A model generated the notes under the pieces. It worked only from the letters and a program-made list of their open reading frames with translations. It did not search any database and had not been told where the DNA came from. Shown piece by piece: positions 1 to 10,700 of a stretch of 44,538 bases of DNA. This DNA comes from CAZRHR01 sp964599915 (GTDB lineage Bacteria > Bacteroidota > Bacteroidia > CAIKAF01): the NCBI GenBank assembly GCA_964599915.1, contig CAZRHR010000014.1, forward strand, positions 1 to 44,538, written 5' to 3'. The position numbers and the translations under genes are program-made. Position 1 is the first letter of the stretch, and every line of letters starts with the position of its first letter.

Positions 1-3
1 ACC

Positions 4-801
4 TTATAAACAGGTAAGACGTCCACCGTCTACGGGTAAATTGATACCGGTGATGTATCCGGCCAATGGCGAAGCCAGAAAAGCAATGGCCGCGGCGGTT
101 TCTTCCGGCTGCGCAAAACGATTTAAAGGAATTTCTGCCAACATCTCACGGGAAATGGCATCTAAACTTTCTCCTGTTTTATTGGCTTTATTGGCTATGA
201 TACCTTCTAGTCGCTCGGTGGCAGTGGCGCCCGGTAATACATTGTTTACTGTAATTCCACTGGGGCCCAATTCTGTGGCTAGGGTTTTGGCCCAGGAAGC
301 AACGGCTCCACGAACGGTGTTTGAAACGCCTAAGTTGGCCAATGGCGCTTTCACAGAAGTGGAAATCACTTGGATGATTCGGCCATAGTTCGCGGCCTTC
401 ATGCCCGGTACCACGGCTTGAACCAATTTGTGGCTGGTTACCAAATGTTGTTGAAAAACAGAAAGGAACTTTTCGGTAGGTTCAGAAAGCAGTGGACCCG
501 GTGGCGGCCCGCCGCTGTTGTTGATAAGGATATGTACAGGATGATGTATCAGTAAATCATGTATATCAGACATAAAAGCATCCGGTTCAGCATGATCTGC
601 CGATAAAAATCGGTGCTGCTGTCCCTGTGAAGTATCTAAAAGGCGAAGGGCCTCGGCACCGACTTCGGGTTGTCTCCCCACCAGCGTGACAGAAGCACCC
701 CCAGCTGCCAACATACGGGCTGTGGCCAACCCAATTCCCCTCGTACCGCCTCCCACTAAAGCGTGGCGACCGGAAAAATCAAACACCATACGTTGTCTCA
801 T
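4..801 (-). CDS. SDR-family oxidoreductase with atypical active site (BKR-like)
   Basis: A 265-residue short-chain dehydrogenase/reductase. It has a Rossmann fold near the N-terminus (GGGTRGIG, about residues 17-24), the NNSGG element near residue 95 and a C-terminal PVDGG motif. These place it close to FabG-like 3-oxoacyl-ACP reductases, cytosolic and NAD(P)H-dependent. The usual catalytic Ser-Tyr-Lys is not intact: Ser147 is present, but the residues 13 and 17 further on, where Tyr and Lys belong, are Ser160 and Arg164 (SNTVR). A known SDR subgroup has this substitution, so the substrate and even the activity are open. I chose the ATG at 801 because the frame upstream opens only with a TTG at 861 and a -7 box (TATATTTG) lies directly before this ATG. 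A second ATG at 789 is also possible. No partner gene is visible inside the window. Confidence 0.85.
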   Translation of the reverse strand: MRQRMVFDFSGRHALVGGGTRGIGLATARMLAAGGASVTLVGRQPEVGAEALRLLDTSQGQQHRFLSADHAEPDAFMSDIHDLLIHHPVHILINNSGGPPPGPLLSEPTEKFLSVFQQHLVTSHKLVQAVVPGMKAANYGRIIQVISTSVKAPLANLGVSNTVRGAVASWAKTLATELGPSGITVNNVLPGATATERLEGIIANKANKTGESLDAISREMLAEIPLNRFAQPEETAAAIAFLASPLAGYITGINLPVDGGRLTCL

Positions 802-804
802 AGA

Positions 805-812
805 CAAATATA
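805..812 (-). promoter_or_regulatory. Bacteroidota -7 box for the SDR gene
   Basis: TATATTTG on the minus strand, an exact match to TAnnTTTG, ending four bases before the ATG at 801. The transcript would start at or about that codon, so the message would be nearly leaderless or would use the second ATG at 789. I do not see a clear -33 TTG at the usual distance. Confidence 0.5.
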
Positions 813-1032
813 AGCAACTCTTACGGGTAAAAAGGAAAGATGGGCGCTTTCTTTGCGTCAATCCTGTCTGCGTTTTACAAGTGGTTTAAGGGAAAATGAA
901 AAGGAAAAAAGTTGCTGAAAAAACGGATTGTTGGTGACCCATGAATATAGCCATTAGAGCCCTTTTTCTTTTTTCTATTCTAAAAGTAAAAGGGTTGTTT
1001 ATCGATATAGCGATGGCGAGGGTTGTGAATAG

Positions 1033-1142
1033 TACCTTTGTTTGCTTCGGACTTTTTTAAGGCTAATGTGGCGATCATGTCCGAAACGTTGAGCTACCTT
1101 TTTTTAAACGGACAGGTCGCATCAGCCGAAAAGCGCTTTTAA
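1033..1142 (+). other. Promoter plus 21-codon ORF, possible class IV aminotransferase remnant
   Basis: In the roughly 345-base gap between the SDR gene and lipB there is an exact -7 box, TACCTTTG, at 1033-1040. An ORF at 1077-1142 follows it (MSETLSYLFLNGQVASAEKR then F and TAA). The peptide reads like the first residues of class IV aminotransferases (PabC or D-amino-acid aminotransferase type), where YLFLNGQ..PAE precedes the first strand. That resemblance is from memory, not a search. The ORF stops just before the end of the convergent lipB, so the rest of such a gene is not here. A 7-bp inverted repeat (TTCGGAC at 1046-1052, GTCCGAA at 1079-1085) would enclose the start codon. It could be a pseudogene stub, a small peptide gene, or chance. 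Confidence 0.3.
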
Positions 1143-1147
1143 ATCAC

Positions 1148-1855
1148 TTATCCCCTCTCTTCGAAATTGTATTGTTCGGCAAAGGCAGCCCTTACTTGGT
1201 TTTTAACGGTTTCGAAATCCACTCCATCCACTTCAAGGTGCAGGCTGGTCACTCCTTTGTCTCGAATGCCGCAAGGGACAATCAGGGAAAATGGGGATAA
1301 ATCAGCCGTGATGTTGAATCCAAACCCATGCATAGTCACCCACCGGCTGGAGTGTACACCAATAGCTGCAATTTTGCGGGCTTTGGTAGGATGTTGGGCA
1401 TCTAGCCAAACGCCGGTAAGTCCATCAATTCGCTCTCCTTGTAAACCATACAGCGCCAACACTTGAATAATACTGGCTTCCATGAGCCGTAGGTATTTCC
1501 CAATGTCAGTGAAAAAGTTTTCCAGGTCAAATATGGGATACCCGGTCAATTGCCCTGGGCCATGATAGGTGATGTCTCCACCGCGGTTGATTTCATGGAA
1601 ATCGATGCCTTTAGAGGAAAGTAAATCTCTTGAAATCAAAAGATTACTCTCATGTCCGCTTTTCCCCAAGGTAAACACAGGGTCATGCTCACAAAAAAGC
1701 AGATGGTTCGCGGTGGGTATCCTTTCCTCTTCAGGTTTTTTGCGGTTCTCAAGTTTCTGAGCAATGATGCCTTGATGCAAAGAAGTCTGATAATCCCATG
1801 CTTCCTTGTAACGAATTCTTCCTAAATCCTGAAATTGAACGATGGGTTTGTTCAT
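1148..1855 (-). CDS. lipB: Octanoyl-[acyl-carrier-protein]-protein N-octanoyltransferase LipB
   Basis: Moves the octanoyl group from octanoyl-ACP onto the lipoyl domain of 2-oxoacid dehydrogenases and glycine cleavage H protein. This is the first step of endogenous lipoate synthesis, before LipA. The family signature is complete: RGGDITYHGPGQLTGYPIFD at residues 91-110, the catalytic Cys195 in VPCGIRDKG, and Lys161 in ARKIAAIG as the partner base. At 235 residues it has normal length. The ATG overlaps the TGA of the upstream isomerase gene by four bases (ATGA), so the two are probably translationally coupled. No lipA lies in the window. Confidence 0.96.
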   Translation of the reverse strand: MNKPIVQFQDLGRIRYKEAWDYQTSLHQGIIAQKLENRKKPEEERIPTANHLLFCEHDPVFTLGKSGHESNLLISRDLLSSKGIDFHEINRGGDITYHGPGQLTGYPIFDLENFFTDIGKYLRLMEASIIQVLALYGLQGERIDGLTGVWLDAQHPTKARKIAAIGVHSSRWVTMHGFGFNITADLSPFSLIVPCGIRDKGVTSLHLEVDGVDFETVKNQVRAAFAEQYNFEERG

Positions 1856-2838
1856 GCCTGACGGGCCAGTTCAGATTTGAGGAAATCAATCACGCGCACT
1901 TCCGTCACATCTACTCCACGAAGATCTGATAAATGCAGGGAAACAAAATCACCAAGGTGCACGAGATACAGCATGCGATCCAAGTTGGTTTCGCCTTCAG
2001 ACCACATCTCATGAACGTTTGGAGTGTACTTGCCTACAATGGTTTTGTTGATGTCTATGCGGGTTTGATTGCGCACATAATCTGTTGAATTTCTGAGGAA
2101 AATCACCGCAAGCTTTGGGTCGTTGGTGGTCCATCCCACCAATTCATTATGGTTCATTTCAGGAACTACATGATGCCAACAAAGCATTTTTCCGTTTTCA
2201 TTGATTTGTTGACGAAAACGAACGGCTACTCCTTCCATGGCCGCATCACAATAAATGATGGGCATTTTATCATATAATTTTTCAGCCCAAGTTTTTCCGA
2301 GTGCATCTATGGTTGCGGTTTGCATGCCCAGCCATTGAGCGGTTTTGCCCAATTGGGCTACGGTGCCGGAAGGAAGCAATCCTGCCCATTCAAAGACATC
2401 GACCAATTGCGAAAAAGAGTAACCAAAAGCCGCTCTGGGCGGATTTCCACCTGGAATCAAACGTAATCCCAACCCTTTTTCACGCGCTAAATCAGCTAAT
2501 TTTCCACCACTGGTAATACAAATCACCTGTGCACCGGCTGCAAGGGCATGGTGAACGGCCTCCAAAGTTTCCTCTGTTCCCCCGGAATAGCTGGAGGCAA
2601 TAAACAGGGTTTGTGCGTTCACACAAGCCGGAATGCTGTATTCCTTATTGACCAACACAGGCCACTTGGCGTAGGGGCGGGCTAAATCCGCCACCATGGT
2701 TCCGCCAATTCCGGAACCACCCAAACCTGAAATGACTACCTGGCGAAGGTCGCTGCGTAGTGCAGGAAGAGGCTGATTATTTGCAAGTTGAATGCTTTCG
2801 AGGATGTGGTTGGAGAATTGCTCAATTAACGTTCTCAT
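1852..2838 (-). CDS. Bifunctional phosphoglucose/phosphomannose isomerase (SIS fold)
   Basis: Interconverts glucose-6-phosphate and fructose-6-phosphate, and mannose-6-phosphate and fructose-6-phosphate. At 328 residues it belongs to the short PGI/PMI family first known from archaea, not the roughly 550-residue Pgi. The sugar-phosphate-binding SIS domain starts with GLGGSGIGG (about residues 38-46) and continues with the SSYSGGTEET loop (about 82-91), which binds the phosphate. The second half carries PEMNHNE.VGW, the Glu/His motif of this family. It is the first gene of a two-gene operon with lipB (4-base overlap). Mannose-6-phosphate could feed the GDP-mannose pathway used by gmd/fcl about 26 kb away, but this is inference from pathway knowledge. 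Confidence 0.92.
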   Translation of the reverse strand: MRTLIEQFSNHILESIQLANNQPLPALRSDLRQVVISGLGGSGIGGTMVADLARPYAKWPVLVNKEYSIPACVNAQTLFIASSYSGGTEETLEAVHHALAAGAQVICITSGGKLADLAREKGLGLRLIPGGNPPRAAFGYSFSQLVDVFEWAGLLPSGTVAQLGKTAQWLGMQTATIDALGKTWAEKLYDKMPIIYCDAAMEGVAVRFRQQINENGKMLCWHHVVPEMNHNELVGWTTNDPKLAVIFLRNSTDYVRNQTRIDINKTIVGKYTPNVHEMWSEGETNLDRMLYLVHLGDFVSLHLSDLRGVDVTEVRVIDFLKSELARQA

Positions 2839-2947
2839 GGGTAATGTTGGTCTTATAAAGATGCGGGGTCTAAACTAATAAAAATTTGGTTGGCATTGGT
2901 TTCAAACCTTTTTTGGGTTTCAAGAGTTAAAGAGTAAAAATGTTCCT

Positions 2948-3229
2948 GTGTCACCTTCAACTTTTTCAGAAACTGAATTATCTAGAATTATAGAAATGGC
3001 TTGGGAGGACCGTACGCCATTTGAAGCGATTCAGTGGCAATTTGGTCTGCAAGAAAAAGAGGTCATTGCCCTGATGCAGCGTCACATGAAACCCTCTTCC
3101 TTTAAAATGTGGCGGAAGCGCGTGAGTGGTCGCGCGACTAAACACGCGAAAAAACGAGGTTTTGTATTGGGTCCACATAAAGCGGCCGGACAAAAAATCG
3201 GTTGGGTGTTTCGGCACAAAGGCAGATAA
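2948..3229 (+). CDS. DUF2805 / TIGR03643 family small protein
   Basis: A 93-residue protein of a conserved family without known function. The core (about residues 9-60) has the family pattern: ELSRIIEMAWEDRTPFEAI, then QFGL.E.EVI.LMR.-like helices and the segment SSFKMWRKRVSGR. The rest is a basic tail rich in Lys and Arg (RATKHAKKRGF). The helical first half, with a helix-turn-helix look, and the basic end suggest nucleic-acid binding, but that is a guess. Translation must begin at GTG 2948, since the ATG at 2940 is in another frame. It is transcribed away from the isomerase gene and ends 10 bases before the convergent MBL/rhodanese gene. Confidence 0.85.
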   Translation: MSPSTFSETELSRIIEMAWEDRTPFEAIQWQFGLQEKEVIALMQRHMKPSSFKMWRKRVSGRATKHAKKRGFVLGPHKAAGQKIGWVFRHKGR

Positions 3230-3239
3230 TACCATGAAA

Positions 3240-4625
3240 TTATTGGGCCAGAGTACGCGCACATGGTGCACCGGTCGCGATATCAAATTTTCCCGTATCG
3301 GCTAGTGCCTGATAACCTTTTTGGATGTTGATGGGCGAGGTGTAGCCCATGCTTTTGAGCATAGAGGCTGCGATCATGCTGCGGTAGCCGCCGGCACAAT
3401 GAATGTAAAGTTTGGCCTGTGGATCCAGTTGGGTGGGGGCGTTCTCTGCTAAATCTTGTAACGTAATCCATTTGGCTTTGGAAAGATGCTGACTTTCGTA
3501 TTCACCGGGCTTCCTTACATCAAGGATAAAAGCATCTTGTGGAACTTCTTCGGGTAAAAGGGATAGAATGTTGGCGGTAGGACCGGTCCAGGCAGCCATG
3601 CCTCCTTCTACATACCCTTTTATTTGATCCACACCAGTTCGAAATAATCGCATGGCGGCTTCTTGGTAATTTTCTGGATTTCCCACAAGAATAACGGCTG
3701 TTTGGGTTGGAATTAGGGTAGCGGCCCAAATAGCAAATTGACCTCCAAGTCCAATGTTCCAAGCGCCAGAAATATGTTTTTCGGCAAATGCTTCTGAGGG
3801 TCGGATGTCTATGACCAACGTTCCAGATTTCATTTCACTTAACACCTCTTCGGTGTTTAAAGGGCGTATTTGTTGAAGCAAAGTAGGGGTATCTGAATAC
3901 CCTTGGCTATTTTTTCTTGCGGCTTCTTTAAAATAGGCTGGCGCAGGTGGAATGCCTGTGGTGATTTGAGTGATAAAGCTTGATTTGTCTTTAGCGAGCA
4001 GGGCTGGGTTTTCACGTTTTTGTTTTCCTAAAGTAGACCAGGTGTCTTTGGAAATGTTTTTTCCACAGGCCGATCCTGCGCCGTGTCCGGGATAAACCAA
4101 GAGCTCATCTTCTAATGGCATGATTTTGGATTGTAGGCTATCGTACAGCATACTGGCCAAGTTTTCTTGGGTCAGACTTCCTGCGACCGCCAAATCCGGT
4201 CTTCCTACGTCGCCAATGAACAGGGTGTCTCCTGTGAATATGGCATGGTTTTTGCTATTTTCATCCACAACTAAAATCGTGGAAGATTCGGGAGTATGAC
4301 CCGGTGTGTGCAACCATTTGAAATGAATTTGACCAAGAGGGAAGATCTCCCCGTCTTGGGCTTTGTAGTGAGGAATGGTGATGTTTTCGTTTGGTCCAAA
4401 AACCACCGTAGCTTTTGTGGTCTCCGCCAAGCCAAGGTGCCCGGAAACAAAATCGGCATGTACATGGGTTTCGAAAATCCACTTGATTTTAGCGCCCCGT
4501 TCTTTGGCTTTGGAAAGATAGATGTCCGTGTCTCTAATGGGGTCAATAATGGCCGCCTCACCTTGGCTTTCGATATAATAAGAAGCTTCAGCCAGGCAAG
4601 CGGTATAGATTTGTTCAATATACAT
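3240..4625 (-). CDS. MBL-fold persulfide dioxygenase-like protein fused to two rhodanese domains
   Basis: A 461-residue fusion for sulfide/persulfide metabolism, probably cytosolic. Residues 1 to about 240 form an ETHE1-like metallo-beta-lactamase domain: THVHADFVSGH, PGHTPESS and FTGDTLFIGDVGRPDL. The usual second His of HxHxDH is Phe here, as I recall for many rhodanese-linked members. Rhodanese domain 1 (about 250-355) has the LVIDIRPSEAFAEKHISGA entry motif but no active-site Cys and is likely structural. Rhodanese domain 2 (about 360-455) has DVRKPGEYESQHL and an active-site loop HCAGGYRS with Cys410. Expected chemistry is oxidation of glutathione- or other thiol-persulfide plus sulfur transfer. 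The start is ATG 4625; the frame before it opens only with a TTG at 4643, inside the -7 box. Confidence 0.9.
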   Translation of the reverse strand: MYIEQIYTACLAEASYYIESQGEAAIIDPIRDTDIYLSKAKERGAKIKWIFETHVHADFVSGHLGLAETTKATVVFGPNENITIPHYKAQDGEIFPLGQIHFKWLHTPGHTPESSTILVVDENSKNHAIFTGDTLFIGDVGRPDLAVAGSLTQENLASMLYDSLQSKIMPLEDELLVYPGHGAGSACGKNISKDTWSTLGKQKRENPALLAKDKSSFITQITTGIPPAPAYFKEAARKNSQGYSDTPTLLQQIRPLNTEEVLSEMKSGTLVIDIRPSEAFAEKHISGAWNIGLGGQFAIWAATLIPTQTAVILVGNPENYQEAAMRLFRTGVDQIKGYVEGGMAAWTGPTANILSLLPEEVPQDAFILDVRKPGEYESQHLSKAKWITLQDLAENAPTQLDPQAKLYIHCAGGYRSMIAASMLKSMGYTSPINIQKGYQALADTGKFDIATGAPCARTLAQ

Positions 4626-4640
4626 GTTCGTTCTTTTGCC

Positions 4641-4648
4641 CAAAGATA
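4641..4648 (-). promoter_or_regulatory. -7 box for the MBL/rhodanese gene
   Basis: TATCTTTG on the minus strand matches TAnnTTTG exactly and ends 16 bases before the ATG at 4625. It is one half of a divergent promoter pair with the polyketide synthase promoter about 60 bases away. A TTTTG further upstream sits only about 14 bases away, closer than the usual 17-23. Confidence 0.55.
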
Positions 4649-4707
4649 CCGTCTTCTGAAGGCAAAATTCTATCCATCACTCTCTTTAACATTGACAAAA
4701 AACCACG

Positions 4708-4715
4708 TATCTTTG
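4708..4715 (+). promoter_or_regulatory. -7 box for the polyketide synthase gene
   Basis: TATCTTTG on the plus strand, an exact TAnnTTTG match, 44 bases before the ATG at 4760. A TTG at 4692-4694 is 13 bases upstream, shorter than usual; a TTT run at 4685-4687 is 20 bases upstream. The leader would be about 35-40 bases, with no strong Shine-Dalgarno sequence. Confidence 0.55.
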
Positions 4716-4759
4716 CAAAATTTAACAATTTAGCCGCTGAGATACTTTAAAGCGCATAT

Positions 4760-7700
4760 ATGGAAAACTCAAATACGCTTTTTCACGAACCAATTGCTAT
4801 TGTAGGAATTGGTTGTCGTTTTCCCGGGGGAGCAGCTACCCCCGAACAATTCTGGCACCTTTTGGCCGAAGGGACAGATTGCATTGTGGATGTGCCCAAA
4901 GATCGCTGGGATTACCGCCGATTTTATGATCCCGATACCGATCGTCCGGGTAAAAGCCACCAATTTCAAGGTGGATTTCTAAAATTAAAGCTCGATGAGT
5001 TTGATCCATTGTTCTTTGGAATGTCTCCAAGGGAAGCGGCGGTATTAGACCCTCAACAAAGACTTTTACTGGAAGCTACCTTTGAAGCCTTCGAAGATGC
5101 AGGTTTTACTGAGGAGAAAATGCGCGGCTCCGAAACCGGTGTTTTTGTAGGCGGATTTTGTTTCGACAATAAGCTTCAGCAACTTTCTGCGCTGAACAGA
5201 GACCTCATTGGTCCACACACCGCGACCAGCTCCACCATGGTGATGCTGTCTAACCGTATTTCTTATGCTTTCGATTTACGCGGTCCCTCTTTGTCCATTG
5301 ATACCGCTTGTTCTTCTGCATTAGTTGCAGCGCACTACGCTTGTATGAGCATTTGGACGGGTGAATCGAAAATGGCCATCGCCGGTGGTGTAAACATCAT
5401 GCTACGTCCGGAATACCCCATTGCCATGAGCAAAGGCCAATTCCTATCCAAACACAGCCGCTGTAAAGCATTTGATGAAGATGCTGGTGGTTATGTTCGA
5501 GGCGAAGGTGCTGGTGTTGTGGTATTTAAATTGTTATCTGAGGCCATTGCAGATGGCGATTACATATACGCTTGTATTCGTGCTTCCGGCTCTAACCAAG
5601 ATGGCGCTACCAACGGGATTACCGTTCCAAACCCAGATGCCCAAGAAGCATTAATCCGCAAGGTGTATGCACAAGCCGGCATTAACGCGACCGACATTAC
5701 CTATGTCGAAGCGCATGGTACAGGAACCAAAGCAGGTGACCCCGTAGAAGTAACGGCTTTAAATAATGTACTTTCTGAAGGTCGCGAAAACGGAGATAAA
5801 GTATGGGTGGGTTCTGTAAAAACCAACATTGGCCACCTTGAGGCCGGTGCGGGTATTGCAGGTATCATTAAAGCGGCGCTTTCTGTGAATAAACGCCTGA
5901 TTCCACCTCACCTCCATTTTAAAAAGGCCAATCCTAAAATTAATTTTGAAAGCCTTTCCCTGAAAGTGCCCCTCCAATTGGAGCCACATCCAGAAGGGAA
6001 AAAAGCCATGATTTCCATTAACTCCTTTGGATATGGAGGAACCAATGGACACATGGTCATCGAAGAACCACCGCGTGAGCACCTGCAAAAATTTCAACCC
6101 AATGGTGCCAATGTTCAGCGTGAGAAATTCCTTTTCCCCATAGCGGCCAAAACGGAAAACTCTCTCAAAGGTATTTGTCAGTCCTACGCTCACTTCCTGC
6201 AAAATAATGCGCAGGTTTCATTGGCAGACTTTGCCTTTACTTTAGCGCATAAAAGGTCACAATTTACCCAGCGTCTCACCATTGTGGCTTCTTCCAGAAA
6301 CGAGTTAATCGAAAAGTTGGAAGCCTATGCCCAGGGCGAACTGCTGGAATACATGGTTCAAAACCAAACCACGGAGCCCCGGAACCTGATTTTTGTTTTC
6401 ACCGGAATGGGACCACAATGGTGGGCCATGGGTCGTGAATTATATCATACAGAACCCATTTTCAAGGCAAAAATTGATGCTTGCGAAGCTTTGTTCAAGC
6501 AGTATGCCGGCTGGTCTTTGTTAGAAGAAATGCTCAAGCCCGAGGCGGAAAGCAAAATGAACGAAACCCGCGTGGCGCAGCCTGCCAACTTCTTTATTCA
6601 AGCTGCTCTTGTGGATTTATGGAAATCATGGGGCGTTCAGCCTGATGCAGTGGTAGGACACTCTGTGGGAGAAGTACCTGCTGCTTATGTATCCGGCGCT
6701 TTGAGTTTAGAAGACGCTGTGTTGGTTTCTTATCATCGGAGCCGTTGCCAACAAATGACCGCTGGTCAAGGAACCATGTTGGCCATCGGCGTAGGCGAAG
6801 AAGCGGCAGAAGCCATCATTGCCGAACTCGGTGTGGGCGCGGAAGTGTCCGTAGCCGCCATCAACTCTTTCAATGGCGTTACTTTGGCCGGAACCCGCCA
6901 AGCCCTTGACCGGATTGGAGAAACCTGTACCCAACGTAACATCTTCAACAAGATGCTTACTGTAGAAGTGGCTTATCACTCCTACCAAATGGATCCGTTG
7001 AAGGATGAGTTGTATCGTAGCCTTGGAAATGTAAAAGCTCGCAAAGCTTCCATTCCTCTTTATTCTACCGTTACCGGTACCCTGATGACGGGTGAAGAGT
7101 TTGGTTGCGAATACTGGTGGGACAACGTTCGCCAACCGGTGCGCTTTGCCAAAGCCGCGCAAACCGTGGTGAACGATGGCTACAATGTTTTTGTAGAAGT
7201 AGGTCCACACCCTGTACTTCGCACCAACATCAACGAATGCTTAACCGCAGCTGATAAAAAAGGATATGTGATTCCTTCTCTACGCAGGGCTGAAGCGGAA
7301 ATGTCCGGAATGATGAACTCCCTCGGATTTTTACATACCCTGGGTATTCAAATCAATTGGGATGTATTTACCAAAGGCGGTCATTTCGTTAAAATTCCAA
7401 CCTATGCATGGGATCGCGACAGCTACTGGCAGGATGCAGAAAAATCTATAGAAGAGAAATTCGGTGTTCCGGGCCATGTGTTCCTGAACAACAACATGCG
7501 CATGCCATTCCCAGCTTGGGAAGTGGAAATCAACCGCTACTTCTTCCCATGGCTGGAAGACCATAAAATTGAATCTATGATTGTGGTTCCCGGTGCCGCT
7601 TATGTGGAAGCCGGTCTTGCCCTCCATGAGAAAACCTATTTGAACCAAGCTTGTACCTTACAAGGCTTAGAGTTTCATCAGGTTTTGGTGGTGGATGAGA

Positions 7701-10700
7701 AGAAGAACCAAATGTTCCATACCCAGTACAATCCTGGCACAAGAAGCTATGCCGTGTACAGCCGTTTCCGGGAGGACGGTGCTGGTTGGACCCTGCACGC
7801 TACCGGTAGGATGCTCAAAGATTCCGTTGGCAAAACCATTCCTACACTTAATTATCAGGATATCCGCAAGCGTTGTACTACGCCTGTAGATGCGGCCGGA
7901 TTATATGTGACTTTGGCCAACCGTGGCTTACATTATGGCCCATGGTTCCAAGGAATTAAAGACATCCAAAAAGGAAACAACGAAGTATTGGTGCGTATTC
8001 AAGGAGACGACTCTTTGTTGCGCAATGCTGATAATTACCTTCTGCATCCCACTATTCTCGACTCCGGTTTCCAAACCATGGTCGCTATTGTAGAAGAAGG
8101 GAGCAGCAATCCCAATCCTTTTGTTCCGGTATCCATTGACCAGGTGGTGTTTTACACCAGCCCAGGCGCTGAATGTTGGAGCTATTGTCGCATTACTTCC
8201 CGCACAGATTCTACCATCAAAGGAGATTTAATCTTATTTGATGACCAAGGTGAAGTGTTGGTGTCTTTGGAAGGTATTACCTGCCAAGCCATTTCCGGAA
8301 ATCGCGAATCTGCGGCCGAAGAAATGGACAACTGGTTCTACCAATACACATGGAAAAAAGCCGCCTTGCCGGAAGGACAACAAGCGGGTAGCCAATGTTT
8401 GGTTTTTGGCGATGAAGGAGAATTTACTACAGATGCCATCACCAAACTTTCTGAACAAGGCATTTCCGCCACTTTAGTTCTTCGTGGCGATGCTTACAGC
8501 AACGATGAGGTAATGTTCACCGTTCGCCCTGACCATGAAGACGATTTCCATCAGTTGCTCAAAGATGCGCCTGTAGCATTTGATCAAATTTTATACCTCT
8601 GGTCGGTTGACGCTCCTTCAGCGGATGCAGGATATCAAGCGGCCATAGATGTAGCCATGCCGGTGGTTTATCTTGGAAAAGCCTTTGCTACCCAAAGACC
8701 ACAGGAAAAATTACGCTGGACCATTGCCACACAACAAGCCGTTGTACTTGGCCAAGAAGATAATGGCGAAGGTTTAATGGCCACTTCTTTCTGGGGTATG
8801 GCCCGGCTTATTACCAATGAGCATCCCAACTTGGTGACTAAAATGGTGGACATGGACGCCATGAATGTAGATGTTCTTGTGAAAGAAAGCCTCAGTGTAG
8901 CCAAAGATGATGATGTAGCATATCGTGGTGGAAACCGCATGGTTCGCGAATTAGAGCGCTTGTCCTTGTTAGAAGACCAACATGCTGCTAAAAAGAAAGT
9001 AAGCACCGAAACCCCTGTAAACCTTGAAATTGGTCAGGTAGGACGGATTGACTCTTTAGGTTACGTGCAAGTTGAGCGTGTAGCTCCAGCTGCAGGTGAA
9101 ATTGAAATTCAAACCAAAGCTTCTTGCTTAAACCTGAAAGACGTACTTAAGGTGATTGGCCAGCTTTCATTGAAAGCAACCAGCGGAACCTATTTTGAAA
9201 GTACGTTCGGAATGGAAGCCAGTGGTATTGTGACCCGCGTAGGCGAAGGCGTGACCGACTTTAAGCCCGGTGACGAAATCGTACTTGCTGCACAGTCCGG
9301 CTGTTTACGCTCTTATGTAACGGCTACTCCTACGTTTTACCTGCGTAAACCCAAACATATCGCTTGGGAAGATGCCCTCATGGTGGTGCCTTACATGACC
9401 GTAATCTATGGTTTAAGAGACCGCGCCCAATTGGAAAAAGGAGAGAAAATCCTGATTCACAATGCCACGGGTGGTGTTGGTTTGGCAGCCATTCAATGGG
9501 CGAAGCACGTGGGCGCAGAGATTTTTGCCACGGCTGGTTCAGAAGAAAAACGCGCATACCTACGCAGCTTAGGCATTCAACATGTATATGACTCCCGTAC
9601 CCTTGAGTTTGTGAAAGCCATTAAGGACGACACCAACGGATATGGCGTAGACGTTGTATTGAATGCGATTGCCGGAGAGGCGTTGACCCTTTCCTTTGAA
9701 TTGTTGGCGGCGTATGGACGTTTCGTTGAAATTGGAAAAAGAGATATCTCCGAAAACAACGGATTGCCTATGTTGGCCTTCAACCGAAACATTACCTTCC
9801 ATGGTATCGACGTAGACCGTCTGATGATTGAGCGTACGCCAAAGGTGCAGGCCATTCTTCGTGACATTGAGCGGTATTATGAAGAAGGTATTTTCCAAGC
9901 GGTGAAAACCTATAGTTTCCCTGCCGGAGAAGCGGTGGAAGCCTTTACCTTCCTTGCCCAGTCTAAGCACATGGGTAAAGTGGTCCTCAACTTTGAGAAC
10001 CAAATGGTAGAAGTTCCCGAAGTACGTGAGCGTAAGAAAATCGAAACCGATGGTACTTACTTGATTACTGGTGGAACAGGAGGATTTGGTTTGCAAATTG
10101 GCAAATGGTTAGCCGCCAAAGGTGTGAAGCAATTGGTATTAGCGTCCCGTTCCGGAGCTAAAACCGAAGAAGCGCTTACTGCCATTGCCGAAATTGAAGC
10201 CATGGGCACCAAAGTTTGGGCCGCACCTTTGGATATTACGCAACCTGCCGCTGTGGAAGCCGCCATTCAGCATATAGCCAACAATTTCCCCACCCTACGC
10301 GGTATTATTCATGGCGCGGTGGTATTGGATGATGGCTTCTTGATAGACATGAACCGCGAGCGGTTTGTGACCAGCTTTAACGCCAAAGTGGGTGGTGCTT
10401 TGAATTTACACGCTGCCACCAAGCATTTGAAACTCGACTTTTTCCTAAGTTTCTCTTCAATTTCTGCATTGATTGGAAACAATGGTCAAGCCAACTATGT
10501 AGCGGCCAACGCCTTCTTGGATGGTTTTGCCCATTACCGCAGGGCCAAAGGCATGGCTGCCACCACCATTAACCTGGGTGTACTTGGAGAAGTGGGTGTG
10601 GCTGCACGTGATGCGAATGTAACCGCCATTTTGGAATCTGGCGGAATCCGCAGCTTCACAACAAAGCAGGCCCTTGAAGCTTTAGGTACGGTACTCGAGA

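Noticed and set aside
1130..1141. Palindrome AAAAGCGCTTTT as a bidirectional terminator between the short ORF and lipB
   Set aside because: There is no loop for a stable hairpin and the GC stem is only four bases.
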